DNA of 64,000 nt from Gammaproteobacteria bacterium (GCA_024235095.1 JACKNC010000001.1:2915503-2979502), one strand, 5' to 3'; positions 36,187-46,147 are shown, counted from the stretch's first letter. The notes: generated from the sequence alone by a model not told the origin. Made by a program: numbers and translations.

Positions 36187-38892
36187 ATGAACGCATTGAC
36201 CTCCCCAGCCCCTCCCTTCTGGCACACGCTCACTCCCGAACAGGTCTTGCAGGAACTGCAAACCACCGCCAATGGCTTGAGCGACGAAGAATCCGCCCGG
36301 CGTCTGGCAGCCTGCGGCCCCAACCGGCTACACGCTCCGCAACGGCGCGGACCCGTGATGCGCTTTCTGTTGCAATTTCACAACGTATTGATCTATCTGT
36401 TGCTGGTTTCCGCCACGATTACCGCCACCCTGGGGCATGGCGTCGACACTACTGTCATCCTGGGTGTGGTCATCATCAACGCTATGGTTGGCTTCGTGCA
36501 GGAAGGCAAGGCGGAATCGGCGATGGCGGCTATCCGTAAGATGTTATCGCCTCGCGCCATGGTGTTGCGCGCGGGCCAGCGCCGGGAAATTCCCGCCGAG
36601 GAGTTGGTTCCCGGCGACTGGGTGCTGCTGCAATCCGGCGACAAGGCGCCTGCCGACCTGCGGTTGATCGAAATCTGCAATCTGCGCATTCAGGAAGCGA
36701 TCTTGACCGGCGAGGCCGAAGCGGTGGGCAAGCAATGCCATCCTGTTCCTGCCGAAGTTGCGATCGGCGATCGCACCAACATGGCCTATTCTGGCACGCT
36801 AATCACCTATGGCCAGGGCGCAGGCGTGGTGGTGGCCACCGGTGAAGCGACTGAAATCGGACGGATCAGCGTCCTGTTGGAACAGATCGAGGAAATCGCC
36901 ACGCCGTTGCTGCGGCAGATCGCCCAATTCGGGCGCTGGTTGAGTCTCGCCATTGTGCTGATTGCAAGTCTCACCTTCGTCGCTGGCGTGTTCTGGCGCG
37001 GCCAGTCCATGCAGGAAATGTTCATCGCCGCCGTAGCCCTGGCGGTGGCGGCGATTCCCGAAGGATTACCTGCGATTATGACTATTATCCTGGCCATCGG
37101 CGTTCAGCGCATGGCCCAGCGCAACGCGATCATCCGCCGCTTGCCCGCCGTGGAAACCTTGGGTGCAGTCACCGTTATTTGTTCAGACAAGACCGGCACC
37201 CTGACCCGCAATGAAATGACCGTGCAGCGCGTAATGACCCCCGATCGCCTGTTCGAGGTCAGCGGCGTGGGTTACGCGCCCACCGGCGGTTTCACCAGCG
37301 AAGCGTCCGCAATTAACCCTAAAGAAGCGATTGACTTGCAGCATATCGCCCGCGCGGTTCATCTATGCAACGATGCGGCGTTGTACGAACGCAAGGGCGA
37401 ATGGCGCATGGAAGGCGATCCCACCGAAGGCGCGTTGCTGACCTTGGCGTTAAAAGCGGGTCTTGATCCCGTCGATGAAAAAGCGCGCTTTCAGCGCCTC
37501 GACAGCATTCCTTTTGAATCTGAACATCGCTTCATGGCCACCCTGCATCATGATCATCACGGCGAACATGTCATCTACGTCAAAGGCGCGCCAGAGCGCA
37601 TCCTGGATATGTGCGCTGACCAACAACATCTTGAGGGTTTGCAGCCGCTGAGTCTTGATGAGTGGTGGGAACGGATTGAAGTCTTGGCGGCAGCAGGGCA
37701 ACGGGTGCTGGCCGTCGCCGTTCGACCGGTTCCCAAAATCCAGCGGGAATTAACCTTCGCTGATGTCGAAGCGGGCCTGACCCTGCTGGGTTTGATGGGC
37801 ATCAGCGATCCGCCGCGCGAGGAAGCCATTCAGGCAGTGCGCCGGACCCAGGAGGCTGGCGTCCGAATCAAAATGATCACCGGCGATCACCGTGCGACTG
37901 CGCGGGCGGTTGCAACCCAACTCGGCATCGGCAATGGAGAAGACGTTTTAACCGGTCCGGAGTTAGAGGCGCTGGACGATACCGCACTGCGCACGCGGGT
38001 GCTGGATACCGACGTGTATGCCCGCGCCAGTCCTGAACATAAATTGCGCTTGGTCGCCGCTCTGCAAGACCGTCATCAAGTCGTCGCAATGACCGGTGAC
38101 GGGGTCAACGATGCGCCGGCGCTCAAACGCGCCGATGTCGGGATCGCGATGGGCCTGAAAGGCACTGAAGCCGCTAAGGAAGCGGCGGAGATGGTGTTGG
38201 CCGATGACAACTTTGCCTCGATCACGCACGCCGTTGAGGAAGGCCGCACGGTCTACGATAATCTGCGCAAAGCATTACTGTTCACCCTGCCGACCAATGG
38301 CGCCGAGGCGCTGGTGATCATCGCTGCAATTCTATTTGGATTAGCGCTGCCGATCACGCCCGTGCAGATTCTATGGGTCAACATGGTCACCGCTGTAACG
38401 CTCTCACTGGCGCTGGCGTTTGAACCCGCCGAAGCGAATGTGATGAAACGGCGGCCTCGCAATTCCGAAGAGCCGCTGGTCAATGGCTTCATGTTATGGC
38501 GAATCGTCTTTGTGTCGGTGTTGGTCGTGATCGCGCCGCTGGCTTTGTTCCTGTGGCGGACTGCGGAGGGCGCATCGCTTGAAGCCGCCCGCACGGTCGC
38601 AGTCAACGCCCTGGTGGTCAATGAGGCTTTCTATCTGTTCAACAGCCGTTATCTCTATCATCCGGTCCTGTCGCGAGAAGGTCTGCTAGGCAGTCGCCCG
38701 GTGCTGATGACCATCAGCATCCTGTTGGTGATACAACTGGCGTTTACCTATCTACCGCCCCTGCAATATCTATTGGGTACTACGCCGATTAGCGTTGCCG
38801 ACTGGATGCTTGTAGCGCTAGTGGGATTGGCGTTGTTGTCATTGGTAGAGTTGGAAAAAATGGTCTGGCGTCGGTTTCATCGCGTAAACTGA
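36187..38892 (+). CDS. Cation-transporting P-type ATPase (P2 type)
   Basis: 901 aa from the ATG at 36187, which has AAGGAG 8 bp upstream; a longer frame from 36106 lacks support. The phosphorylated residue is D334 in CSDKTGTLT. Other parts: TGEAEAVGK actuator loop, the M4 motif PEGLP (291-295), ATP-binding DPTEGALL and GDGVNDAPALKRADVG. The M4 and M6 (WVNMVTA) sequences resemble calcium/sodium pumps of the SERCA/ENA kind rather than heavy-metal pumps, but the ion cannot be fixed by eye. About ten membrane helices. It is probably co-transcribed with the TlpA-like gene 38 bp downstream. Confidence 0.9.
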   Translation: MNALTSPAPPFWHTLTPEQVLQELQTTANGLSDEESARRLAACGPNRLHAPQRRGPVMRFLLQFHNVLIYLLLVSATITATLGHGVDTTVILGVVIINAMVGFVQEGKAESAMAAIRKMLSPRAMVLRAGQRREIPAEELVPGDWVLLQSGDKAPADLRLIEICNLRIQEAILTGEAEAVGKQCHPVPAEVAIGDRTNMAYSGTLITYGQGAGVVVATGEATEIGRISVLLEQIEEIATPLLRQIAQFGRWLSLAIVLIASLTFVAGVFWRGQSMQEMFIAAVALAVAAIPEGLPAIMTIILAIGVQRMAQRNAIIRRLPAVETLGAVTVICSDKTGTLTRNEMTVQRVMTPDRLFEVSGVGYAPTGGFTSEASAINPKEAIDLQHIARAVHLCNDAALYERKGEWRMEGDPTEGALLTLALKAGLDPVDEKARFQRLDSIPFESEHRFMATLHHDHHGEHVIYVKGAPERILDMCADQQHLEGLQPLSLDEWWERIEVLAAAGQRVLAVAVRPVPKIQRELTFADVEAGLTLLGLMGISDPPREEAIQAVRRTQEAGVRIKMITGDHRATARAVATQLGIGNGEDVLTGPELEALDDTALRTRVLDTDVYARASPEHKLRLVAALQDRHQVVAMTGDGVNDAPALKRADVGIAMGLKGTEAAKEAAEMVLADDNFASITHAVEEGRTVYDNLRKALLFTLPTNGAEALVIIAAILFGLALPITPVQILWVNMVTAVTLSLALAFEPAEANVMKRRPRNSEEPLVNGFMLWRIVFVSVLVVIAPLALFLWRTAEGASLEAARTVAVNALVVNEAFYLFNSRYLYHPVLSREGLLGSRPVLMTISILLVIQLAFTYLPPLQYLLGTTPISVADWMLVALVGLALLSLVELEKMVWRRFHRVN

Positions 38893-38930
38893 AGAACGCC
38901 ATTCAATGATCGACCGCAGGAGATTTTTTC

Positions 38931-39431
38931 GTGAAGCTCAACAAAGAAATGCTCATCGCCGGCATCGCCCTGATCGTGATTCTCGTCTTCGCCGCGATCT
39001 GGTTCATGCCCGCCGGTCTGCGCGAAGCGCCGCCCCTGGTCGGAAAAACGCTGGACGGACGCACCCTGACCTTGGAACAGTTACGCGGCAGGCCCGTGCT
39101 GGTGACCTTCTGGGCCACGACCTGCCCGTCCTGCATCGAGGAAATGCCCCATCTGATCGAGTTATACCGGGACTTAAACTCCAAGGGATTGGAAATCATC
39201 GGCGTAGCGATGGCTTATGATCCGCCCGCCCAAGTGCGGGCGATGGCCGAGCAGCGCCAGATTCCTTATCCCATCGTGCTGGACAGCGAGGAACGCATTG
39301 CCCGCGAGTTCGATAATGTGCAGGTTACGCCAACCACGGTGCTTATTTCGCCCGAAGGGCGGATTGTGCATTATCAGCTCGGGCTGCTGGATATGCCGAA
39401 ACTGCGGGATGCCATCGAAGCCATGCTGTAG
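38931..39431 (+). CDS. Membrane-anchored TlpA/ResA-like thioredoxin
   Basis: 166 aa from a GTG with a CAGGAG ribosome site (38917-38922). One N-terminal helix (about 8-26) anchors it with the thioredoxin domain in the periplasm. The redox motif is WATTCPSC (C65 and C68), and the cis-proline is in VTPTTVLI. TlpA-like proteins reduce disulfides in periplasmic targets, for example during cytochrome c or copper-site assembly. It follows the P-type ATPase, which may only be shared transcription. Confidence 0.88.
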   Translation: MKLNKEMLIAGIALIVILVFAAIWFMPAGLREAPPLVGKTLDGRTLTLEQLRGRPVLVTFWATTCPSCIEEMPHLIELYRDLNSKGLEIIGVAMAYDPPAQVRAMAEQRQIPYPIVLDSEERIAREFDNVQVTPTTVLISPEGRIVHYQLGLLDMPKLRDAIEAML

Positions 39432-39466
39432 AAGGTAACGAGCGGCAAGTAACGAGAAGCCAATTG

Positions 39467-39494
39467 CTACTCGCTACTCGCTACTCGCTGCTCG
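39467..39494. repeat. Heptamer tandem repeat between convergent genes
   Basis: CTACTCG is repeated three times (39467-39487), then CTGCTCG. It ends 2 bp before the stop of the minus-strand GH57 gene, in the gap after the TlpA-like gene. GTAACGAG-type sequence just upstream (39435-39456) is partly complementary and could fold back on it. Confidence 0.75.
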
Positions 39495-39496
39495 CC

Positions 39497-40684
39497 TCAA
39501 TTAAAACAGGCGCTGGCCCGCTCCAGACACTCACAGGCCTGGTCGAGATCAGAGTGACAACGCATCACCCAGGCGTCGCCCCAAAAGAAGTTGCAACTGG
39601 TTTCCGCCCGCAGGACCCGCCAGCGCGCTTCCTCCAATAAAGTCAGTAATTCCGGGTTATGCGAACCGATATTCGTGGCGTTGCTCAGTGCGCCGTGTAT
39701 CGCCTGGCTGACCTCGTCCACCCGGGTCAGCGCATCTTTCTGCGCCTGGGTTCCAGTCCATTGCACAAAATCGTTGCCGTCATGCCAGCCGGTATTCCAG
39801 GCGCCCGGCCCGACCGTGACCTCGCCTCGTGCGCCGAACCGGTCCAGATAATCCTTGATAAAGACCGGTTGAATAGCGCTCGCTCCAGTTCGCGTTTTTT
39901 CCATGAGCGGCTTGTAGAACGCATCCCAGAAGTTGCTGCCTGGCGTGACGTTGCGGAACCAGCCGCCATTCTGGCCATCGCTACAGGTCGTCACCAAGGG
40001 CGGGAAGTTGCAATTCTTAGTGCGTTCCCGGACTTCCTTGTCAAACCACTCAAACTCCATGCCTGACTCCTGGGCATTCGACAGATCGCGATCACGCACA
40101 ATAACGGTTATTTCCTCGCCGCCGTACTGCGCGATATGTGGCCGATAGCGCACATCTTCCCAACGCATCGGCTCCACCGGTTTGACATGTTCACTGTCCA
40201 CCAGGACATAGCGATAACCCAGTCGCCGCAACAATGGGATCATCTCCATGCAAAAGCCCATTTCCGGCGGCCAGAATCCCTGGAAGTCGCTGTTATAAAA
40301 CAGCCGACGGGCAAATCCCCGCCACCGCTCCAATTGCGCCGGCCAGTCGGCTGGCGGAATCAGTGGCATGACCGGGTGATAATAGGCGGTGCCCAGCATG
40401 TCGATCGCCGGGCTATTGCACAGGCTCCAAATCAGCGCGCTGCAATCGACGATGCCATAGGCCCGGCTCTGAAAATCCGAATGGGTCAAGGTTTCCAGCA
40501 GAGTCGCCGACAGGGCCAGGTGGACCCGGCCTACATCCTGATAGTCGGTCAGCGAGCGGGGAATCCGGTCCGTAGCGAACAGAATTTCCCGCGCTTCCCA
40601 TTCATTATGCTGTAACAGGTGTTCCAGATTACCGTGCGGTTGATGAAGGTTCAGCACCAACGCATGGTAGAGTGTATCCGCCAT
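39497..40684 (-). CDS. Glycoside hydrolase family 57 protein (395 aa)
   Basis: GH57 enzymes cleave or transfer alpha-1,4/1,6-glucan bonds. The N-terminal LNLHQPH (about 12-18) is the family's first conserved region. A possible nucleophile region is GFWPPEMGF, and CSDGQNGGWF carries the expected acid Asp of region 4. Shorter than the second GH57 protein upstream, whose matching segments are GFSPSEMAL and ADGENGGVM. Last gene of a minus-strand unit GH13 - glgA - GH57 - GH57. The reaction (amylase, branching or transferase) cannot be told from sequence alone. Confidence 0.88.
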   Translation of the reverse strand: MADTLYHALVLNLHQPHGNLEHLLQHNEWEAREILFATDRIPRSLTDYQDVGRVHLALSATLLETLTHSDFQSRAYGIVDCSALIWSLCNSPAIDMLGTAYYHPVMPLIPPADWPAQLERWRGFARRLFYNSDFQGFWPPEMGFCMEMIPLLRRLGYRYVLVDSEHVKPVEPMRWEDVRYRPHIAQYGGEEITVIVRDRDLSNAQESGMEFEWFDKEVRERTKNCNFPPLVTTCSDGQNGGWFRNVTPGSNFWDAFYKPLMEKTRTGASAIQPVFIKDYLDRFGARGEVTVGPGAWNTGWHDGNDFVQWTGTQAQKDALTRVDEVSQAIHGALSNATNIGSHNPELLTLLEEARWRVLRAETSCNFFWGDAWVMRCHSDLDQACECLERASACFN

Positions 40685-40804
40685 GATTCAGCCTCCTCCT
40701 GTGAGCGGATTGCGGTGGATACGGCGGATAACCGTATCTCCGCTAATCCAGTATTTTTATCATGATAAATCCAAATCCGGCCCCGATGGAATGATTTGGA
40801 GTGG

Positions 40805-42265
40805 CTAAATGCTCTCAGCAACGGCGCTGGCCCGCCGACAGATTTCGCGACCGTAATCGGTCCACAATCCCTGTCCCCAGTACCGGTAGCAACTGGTCTG
40901 CGAGGACATGAGATGGAACAACGCATTGCGATAGCGTGGATCGGTCGTCGGCACTTTCGGTTTCAACACCTTTTCATAAAAGGTCGAACTGGCCTTTTCC
41001 ATCGGGCCGAGGACATTATCGTAGCCGCGCACCCAGGAAATATCATTGGTCCAACTGCCGCCTTCCATGTGGAAACGACCATCTTCCTTTTTAAGTTCAG
41101 CGATAGTTTGTTCCAGTTTCTCCGGACCGTCGCCCGGTTTAAACCGCTCCCAGATGCGCTTCTGGAGCAACGGTTGCAAAGTGGGCAGATCACTTTCCTT
41201 AATGCCCATCGCGAACAGATGTTCGAGATATTCGGTGGCGTTCATCATCGGCACATCCGACCCGGACGCTTCGTGCATGACCTGGAAAAACATGCCGGGG
41301 AACTCGTTCATCATTACGCCGCCATTTTCGCCATCGGCAATCTGAGTCACCAGCGGCGGCACGGACTTGCCCGCCAGTTCCCAGCGCGATAATCCCTTGG
41401 CTTCGTAATAAGGCTGCATTTGCGCCACGAGTTTAGTGTCGCTGCCCTGGGTTTTGATCACAGCGATAATGCTGACCGTTTCGCCCTTGGAATTGGTGCA
41501 GACCAATCGGTGCGGCAGATGCTTCTTCTCCGGTCCCCAACCATTCTCCGGTTGTTCCACCGTGTGTTCCTGCACCAGGACCCATTGGAAACCGCAGTCC
41601 ACCAAAGTCTTGATATAATCGTAAGCCGTATCAGGATGATTGGGCAGCGCCATTTCCGAGGGCGAGAAGCCGCGCACCCGCTCCAGCGCCTCCAGACCAA
41701 AGATTGCCGCAAAATGATGCTGCCAGGCTTTGACGTGCAAGCGGAAATCCTGCGCCGGGGTCGAAGGCGCGACTGCATGACCCCAGGGACAGCCCAGCCA
41801 CTCTACGCCGCGTCGAAAATCCGGGTTACAGGTCGCGTTCTTAAGCGCATCGAAAACATCGTGCAAACCCATGTCGCGCAAACCGTGGAACAGCGTACCG
41901 GAGTATTCCAGCATCACGCGCGGCTCCTTGCCTTCGCTGATCAATTGCGGAACGAATTCGCCAATGCGCTTGTAGCACCAGTGGAAAACCGGGGCATTGT
42001 AGTTATCGCCAATCCCCTGATTGTCCATCATGTACTTGAGATTGCTGATCATACCCGCCGTCTGCAAATCATGCCCACCCGCAGGAATTAACGGTTGATG
42101 CATGTGCAGAGCAATGGCGCAGGTGGCGCGAATGTGACCGAAATCCACCCGACTCTCGGGCAGGAATACCGGCCGGTCAGCGCTAGTACGCAAGGTTTGT
42201 TCAATCAAAGGTTCCGAGCCGCAAATATTGGGCAAACCATCGACGTATTCCGGAAGTTGACTCAT
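40805..42265 (-). CDS. Glycoside hydrolase family 57 protein (486 aa)
   Basis: The N-terminal conserved region appears as ALHMHQPL (about 52-59). The likely nucleophile Glu is in GFSPSEMALPNHPDTAYDYI and the acid Asp in QIADGENGGVM. It differs enough from the 395-aa GH57 next door that the two probably have separate roles. It is 40 bp downstream of glgA on the same strand, so co-transcribed. No signal peptide, so it acts on internal glucan. Confidence 0.88.
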   Translation of the reverse strand: MSQLPEYVDGLPNICGSEPLIEQTLRTSADRPVFLPESRVDFGHIRATCAIALHMHQPLIPAGGHDLQTAGMISNLKYMMDNQGIGDNYNAPVFHWCYKRIGEFVPQLISEGKEPRVMLEYSGTLFHGLRDMGLHDVFDALKNATCNPDFRRGVEWLGCPWGHAVAPSTPAQDFRLHVKAWQHHFAAIFGLEALERVRGFSPSEMALPNHPDTAYDYIKTLVDCGFQWVLVQEHTVEQPENGWGPEKKHLPHRLVCTNSKGETVSIIAVIKTQGSDTKLVAQMQPYYEAKGLSRWELAGKSVPPLVTQIADGENGGVMMNEFPGMFFQVMHEASGSDVPMMNATEYLEHLFAMGIKESDLPTLQPLLQKRIWERFKPGDGPEKLEQTIAELKKEDGRFHMEGGSWTNDISWVRGYDNVLGPMEKASSTFYEKVLKPKVPTTDPRYRNALFHLMSSQTSCYRYWGQGLWTDYGREICRRASAVAESI

Positions 42266-42305
42266 GCGTAGGATTCTCCTTTGGAGTGGTAGACATTTGG
42301 AGTTG

Positions 42306-43778
42306 TTACTTGCAACGGATCAGATCGTAGATGTTGAGATAATCCTGACCGGGTCGACACCAGGAGTAGTCGCACTGCATGCCGTGGATCATCAATTCCC
42401 GGAAATCGTCAGGGTAAGCGAACCACAGGGCAATGGCGCGGTGCATGGCGGATTCGAGACCGGCATGATCCGCGTTATGAAAGACAAAGCCATTACGCGC
42501 TTCCCAGGGCCGGCCATCATAATCCTTGTCGAATACCGTATCCTGAAGACCGCCGACCGCCCGCACAATCGGCACGGTGCCGTATTTCAGCGCGATCATC
42601 TGTGTGAGACCACAGGGTTCAAACAGGCTGGGCATGACCACCATATCCGCCCCAGCGTAGATTAAATGCGACAGTTCTTCATTGAATCCAAGTTCAAGGT
42701 GGCAATCGGGACTGTCGTTGAGATGGCGCTTCAGATTCCAGAAATGGTGGTTAATATTCGGTTCCGGGCTGGAGCCGAGCAGCACAAACTGAGCATTATT
42801 ACGCAGGGCGTAGAAGATGGCGTGATGGATCAGATCAACGCCTTTCTGGCTGTCGAGCCGGCCCACGTAGGCGATAATCGGCTTGAAATCCTTGCTCAGC
42901 CACAGCCGGTCGCGCAGCGCATCCTTGTTTTCGTACTTTTTATCCAGAGTCTCGATATTATAGCGGCTGGCGATATGCGGATCGATTTCGGGATTCCACA
43001 CCTCATAGTCAATGCCATTCAGCACCCCGCCGAATTTACTCTGATGCACATTCAGAGTATGGCTCAATCCGCTGCCCTGATCAGTAAAGCGCGCCTCGTG
43101 GGCATGGGCGGGCGACACGGTCGTCACGAAATTAGAGTAGACAATACCGCCCTTCATCAGATTGACCGCGGTATGGTTGAAGTTGTCGCGCAGCCGGTCG
43201 TAGTTGAAATAATGAGCAATGTTGGTCAGACCGGTAGCCCATAGCGCATACTCGCCGGTCAGTCCCTGATGCTTGAAGTTATGGATGGTATAGCAAACGC
43301 GCTGCCAGTGCATGCCGCCATGCGCGTATTGTTCGAACAACAACACAGGTACTAAACCCGTCTGCCAGTCGTGACAGTGGATGATATCCGGCCGACGGTT
43401 GTCCTTGTGCAGGAATTCCAGCGCCGCTTTGCTGAAAAACGCGAAGTGGCTAACATCATCCGAGAAACCGTAGAAATGGCCGCGATTGAAAAAATTGTCC
43501 TGCGAATGCGGCTCGATGAAAAAGCACTTGCGGCCGTGGACGAAGCCGAACCACACTGAACAATGAACCGCCCCGTTATACCAGGGTACCCACAGATCCT
43601 TCATGCTGACTTGCAGACCCCAGATGTGGTCATAACGCATGCAGTCATATTTCGGTAAAATGATGTGGACTTCATTGCCGCGAATTTCCAGTTCCCGGGA
43701 CAGGCCGAAAACGACATCCGCCAAGCCGCCGACTTTGGCCACCGGGGCGCATTCGGGAGCAATTTGTACAATATACAT
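42306..43778 (-). CDS. glgA: Glycogen synthase GlgA (GT5)
   Basis: 490 aa. It transfers glucose from ADP-glucose (possibly UDP-glucose) to growing alpha-1,4-glucan. The GT5 start motif is seen as KVGGLADVVFGL (15-26), with HCHDWQTG in the middle, YVGRLDSQKGVD and the catalytic-side motif MPSLFEPCGLTQ. The closest relatives may be the branch of GlgA-like proteins that sit beside GH57 genes. It lies between GH13 (93 bp upstream) and GH57 (40 bp downstream). Confidence 0.92.
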   Translation of the reverse strand: MYIVQIAPECAPVAKVGGLADVVFGLSRELEIRGNEVHIILPKYDCMRYDHIWGLQVSMKDLWVPWYNGAVHCSVWFGFVHGRKCFFIEPHSQDNFFNRGHFYGFSDDVSHFAFFSKAALEFLHKDNRRPDIIHCHDWQTGLVPVLLFEQYAHGGMHWQRVCYTIHNFKHQGLTGEYALWATGLTNIAHYFNYDRLRDNFNHTAVNLMKGGIVYSNFVTTVSPAHAHEARFTDQGSGLSHTLNVHQSKFGGVLNGIDYEVWNPEIDPHIASRYNIETLDKKYENKDALRDRLWLSKDFKPIIAYVGRLDSQKGVDLIHHAIFYALRNNAQFVLLGSSPEPNINHHFWNLKRHLNDSPDCHLELGFNEELSHLIYAGADMVVMPSLFEPCGLTQMIALKYGTVPIVRAVGGLQDTVFDKDYDGRPWEARNGFVFHNADHAGLESAMHRAIALWFAYPDDFRELMIHGMQCDYSWCRPGQDYLNIYDLIRCK

Positions 43779-43871
43779 AAACTTCCATCCTTATTGTCGT
43801 ATGCCAGCGCGGGCTGCGGGTCCAAAGCGCCTTTATCCTGAAAGCGTTGAAGCGCGCCCGCGCCTCGTCGT

Positions 43872-45158
43872 CTATTGCTGCGGTAAATGATCGCGGCTGG
43901 CGACCATGACAAATGCCTGCCCAGGCCGCAGATCGTAGGAAAACGGTCGTGGAATGTATTCCAGGGTGTACTCAGGAGATACATCTTGCAGCGGAGCACC
44001 CGCCTGGATGTAGGTGCCGATATTTTCAGCATAGAAATACTGATGATTCCACGGATCCTTGTTTAGGACGATCAGCGCCTCTTCCTGGCTGCGGGCCGAA
44101 GCCTTCCACATCAACAAGATGTTGGGGTTCTGGTAGGGCAAAATGCTGGTCGGGCACTCTTCCTGGAAAATGGAATATTGCCGCTTGATCGCATTCACTT
44201 TTGTGATGAACTCGCAGAGGTCCGTATTCGGTTGCTCCCAGTCGCTGGGCCGGGTTTCGACCACATGCAAGCGGCGGCGGAAGCCATATTCAAAACCAAT
44301 GGGAATCATCACGCCCGCGGAAAACAGGGCGGAAAACAGATAGCGCTGCTTCATGGCGGCTACATTGCCATTGACTTCCTGAAACAACCGGTCGGTGTCA
44401 TGGCTTTCCGGGAAACTGATGGACGGAGCAATTTCGCGCACCAGTTGATACTGCTCTAACAGCCAGGTGCCGTGGAAATCCCACCATTTAGAGCTGTTAA
44501 ACACAAAATCGAAACCAGCTTGCGCCGTTTGCTTGGTCTGATCAGCAGTGCAGCCCAGGGTTTCCGCGGCGAACATGGTGTCGGGATACTTCTGCCGAAT
44601 TTCGCGAATCAGCCGGTTCCAGGTATTGCGGGGAATCTGGTAAGCGGCGTCGCAACGGAAGCCCTTGAAACCCAGCTGCATCAGATATTCGACAATTTTG
44701 AAGAAGTAGCGATAGAGACCCTCCGGGTCAGAGGTGTGCTGGTGATTGAACAACGCCAGATCGCCCCACACCACCTTGCGCCCGTCCTCCATGCAGAACG
44801 GATGGGCAACGCTACCGTCCCCTTCACGGACGAACCATTCCGGATGCTGACGAGTCAGTTCCGAATCAAAGGCGCAGTGGTTGATCACCAGATCCACCAT
44901 CACTTTAAGCCCCAGCTTGTCAGCCGCAGCGAGCGCTGTCTTGAGTTGCTGTTCAAGGGGAAGTTTGGATTCCGGGTCAGCCAGCAGAGGGTGAAGATCG
45001 AAATAATCGACAATGGAATACAAGCTGCCCGAGTAGCCCGGCTTTTGCACCGGGTTGATAAAAATCCAGTCAAACCCCATATCGGCGGCGCGTTGGAAAT
45101 GAGACGTCCACTGGCTGCAAGGACCCGCCAGCAAGGGAAAGAGGTTGTAAACGATCAT
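43872..45158 (-). CDS. Alpha-amylase family protein (GH13)
   Basis: 428 aa TIM-barrel enzyme. Conserved regions: DLVINH (89-94), nucleophile D170 in GFRCDAAY, general acid E199 in FAAETLG and D254 in PESHDTDR; all three catalytic residues are therefore present. The N-terminus (YNLFPLLAGPCSQW) starts directly at the barrel, with no starch-binding domain or signal peptide. The subfamily is uncertain; a trehalose-, maltose- or glucan-processing role inside the cell is likely. First gene of the glucan operon. Confidence 0.88.
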   Translation of the reverse strand: MIVYNLFPLLAGPCSQWTSHFQRAADMGFDWIFINPVQKPGYSGSLYSIVDYFDLHPLLADPESKLPLEQQLKTALAAADKLGLKVMVDLVINHCAFDSELTRQHPEWFVREGDGSVAHPFCMEDGRKVVWGDLALFNHQHTSDPEGLYRYFFKIVEYLMQLGFKGFRCDAAYQIPRNTWNRLIREIRQKYPDTMFAAETLGCTADQTKQTAQAGFDFVFNSSKWWDFHGTWLLEQYQLVREIAPSISFPESHDTDRLFQEVNGNVAAMKQRYLFSALFSAGVMIPIGFEYGFRRRLHVVETRPSDWEQPNTDLCEFITKVNAIKRQYSIFQEECPTSILPYQNPNILLMWKASARSQEEALIVLNKDPWNHQYFYAENIGTYIQAGAPLQDVSPEYTLEYIPRPFSYDLRPGQAFVMVASRDHLPQQ

Positions 45159-45359
45159 AGGATTCCCCTGAGTTCTTGGTTTTGATTCAGATGTGGTGGG
45201 ATATCCAGACAGGTCACACGGCCAGCCTGAGTTATCGAAAATTTAGGAAATCGTACCATGAAACCGTTGATGACAGCAGCGCAAACTACGCCTACATTGT
45301 TTCAGGCAAAGCGATACCATTAGCTATTCATTCTAGCTCAACCGGCCTGGAGACCTCAC

Positions 45360-45968
45360 ATGCTGGAAAAACTGGCTCTGACCTCAACCCCGATCGCCGA
45401 TTTGATTGCACGTCGCTGGAGTCCGCGCGCCATCGATCCGAATCAGCCCGTCAGCCGCGAACAGGTGCTGGCGTTGCTGGAAGCAGCGCGCTGGGCGCCG
45501 TCCTGCTTTGGCGATCAACCCTGGCGCTATCTGGTCTGGGACCGATTCCGTGACGCCGCCGCCTGGCAACAGGCTTTTGAATGCCTAGCGGAAGGTAATC
45601 AAATCTGGGTCAGAAACGCGCCGGTGCTGTTGTTGTCGGTGGCCGCGCCCCATTTTGGGCACAACAATAAACCCAACCGCTGGGCACAGTACGATACCGG
45701 CGCCGCTAGTGAGAATCTCTGTTTGCAAGCCACTGCCCTGGGTTTGGCGGCGCATCAGATGGGTGGGTTCGATCCGGATAAGGTCAAGGTGACATTTAAT
45801 ATCCCGGCGGATCATATCTGTATGGCGATGATCGCCGTGGGTCACCCAGGGCCGGTCGAGGTGTTAACCGATGCGCTACGCGAAAAAGAGCAAGCGCCTC
45901 GGGAGCGCAAACCGTTGGCGCAAATTGCGTTCGACGGTCGCTGGGAACAGAGTTTCCCGCAGGAGTGA
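45360..45968 (+). CDS. Nitroreductase family flavoprotein
   Basis: 202 aa FMN-dependent oxidoreductase fold. Visible features are RRWSPRAIDP near the N-terminus (phosphate of FMN), AARWAPSCFGDQPW and the C-terminal AVGHPGP. Substrates of this family range from nitroaromatics to quinones and cannot be fixed. It is divergent from the glucan operon with about 200 bp between the starts. Confidence 0.88.
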   Translation: MLEKLALTSTPIADLIARRWSPRAIDPNQPVSREQVLALLEAARWAPSCFGDQPWRYLVWDRFRDAAAWQQAFECLAEGNQIWVRNAPVLLLSVAAPHFGHNNKPNRWAQYDTGAASENLCLQATALGLAAHQMGGFDPDKVKVTFNIPADHICMAMIAVGHPGPVEVLTDALREKEQAPRERKPLAQIAFDGRWEQSFPQE

Positions 45969-46147
45969 ATCATCTTTCATTCGTTGCCAGAAAAATAGAC
46001 TTTTATGATACCCTGCAAAACAGGTTCCGGTTAGGTTCTAACTTTCTGGCGCTTATAATATTTTATACTTATGTTGGATTATTTTGCACTTATCGCATAA
46101 TTATTGTTTAATTACATAGTAAGCTATATATTTGAGAATTGTTCAAT

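Noticed and set aside
40705..40743. Terminator between the two GH57 genes
   Set aside because: The hairpin lacks a T-run on the minus strand, so transcription of the last gene is not clearly stopped.
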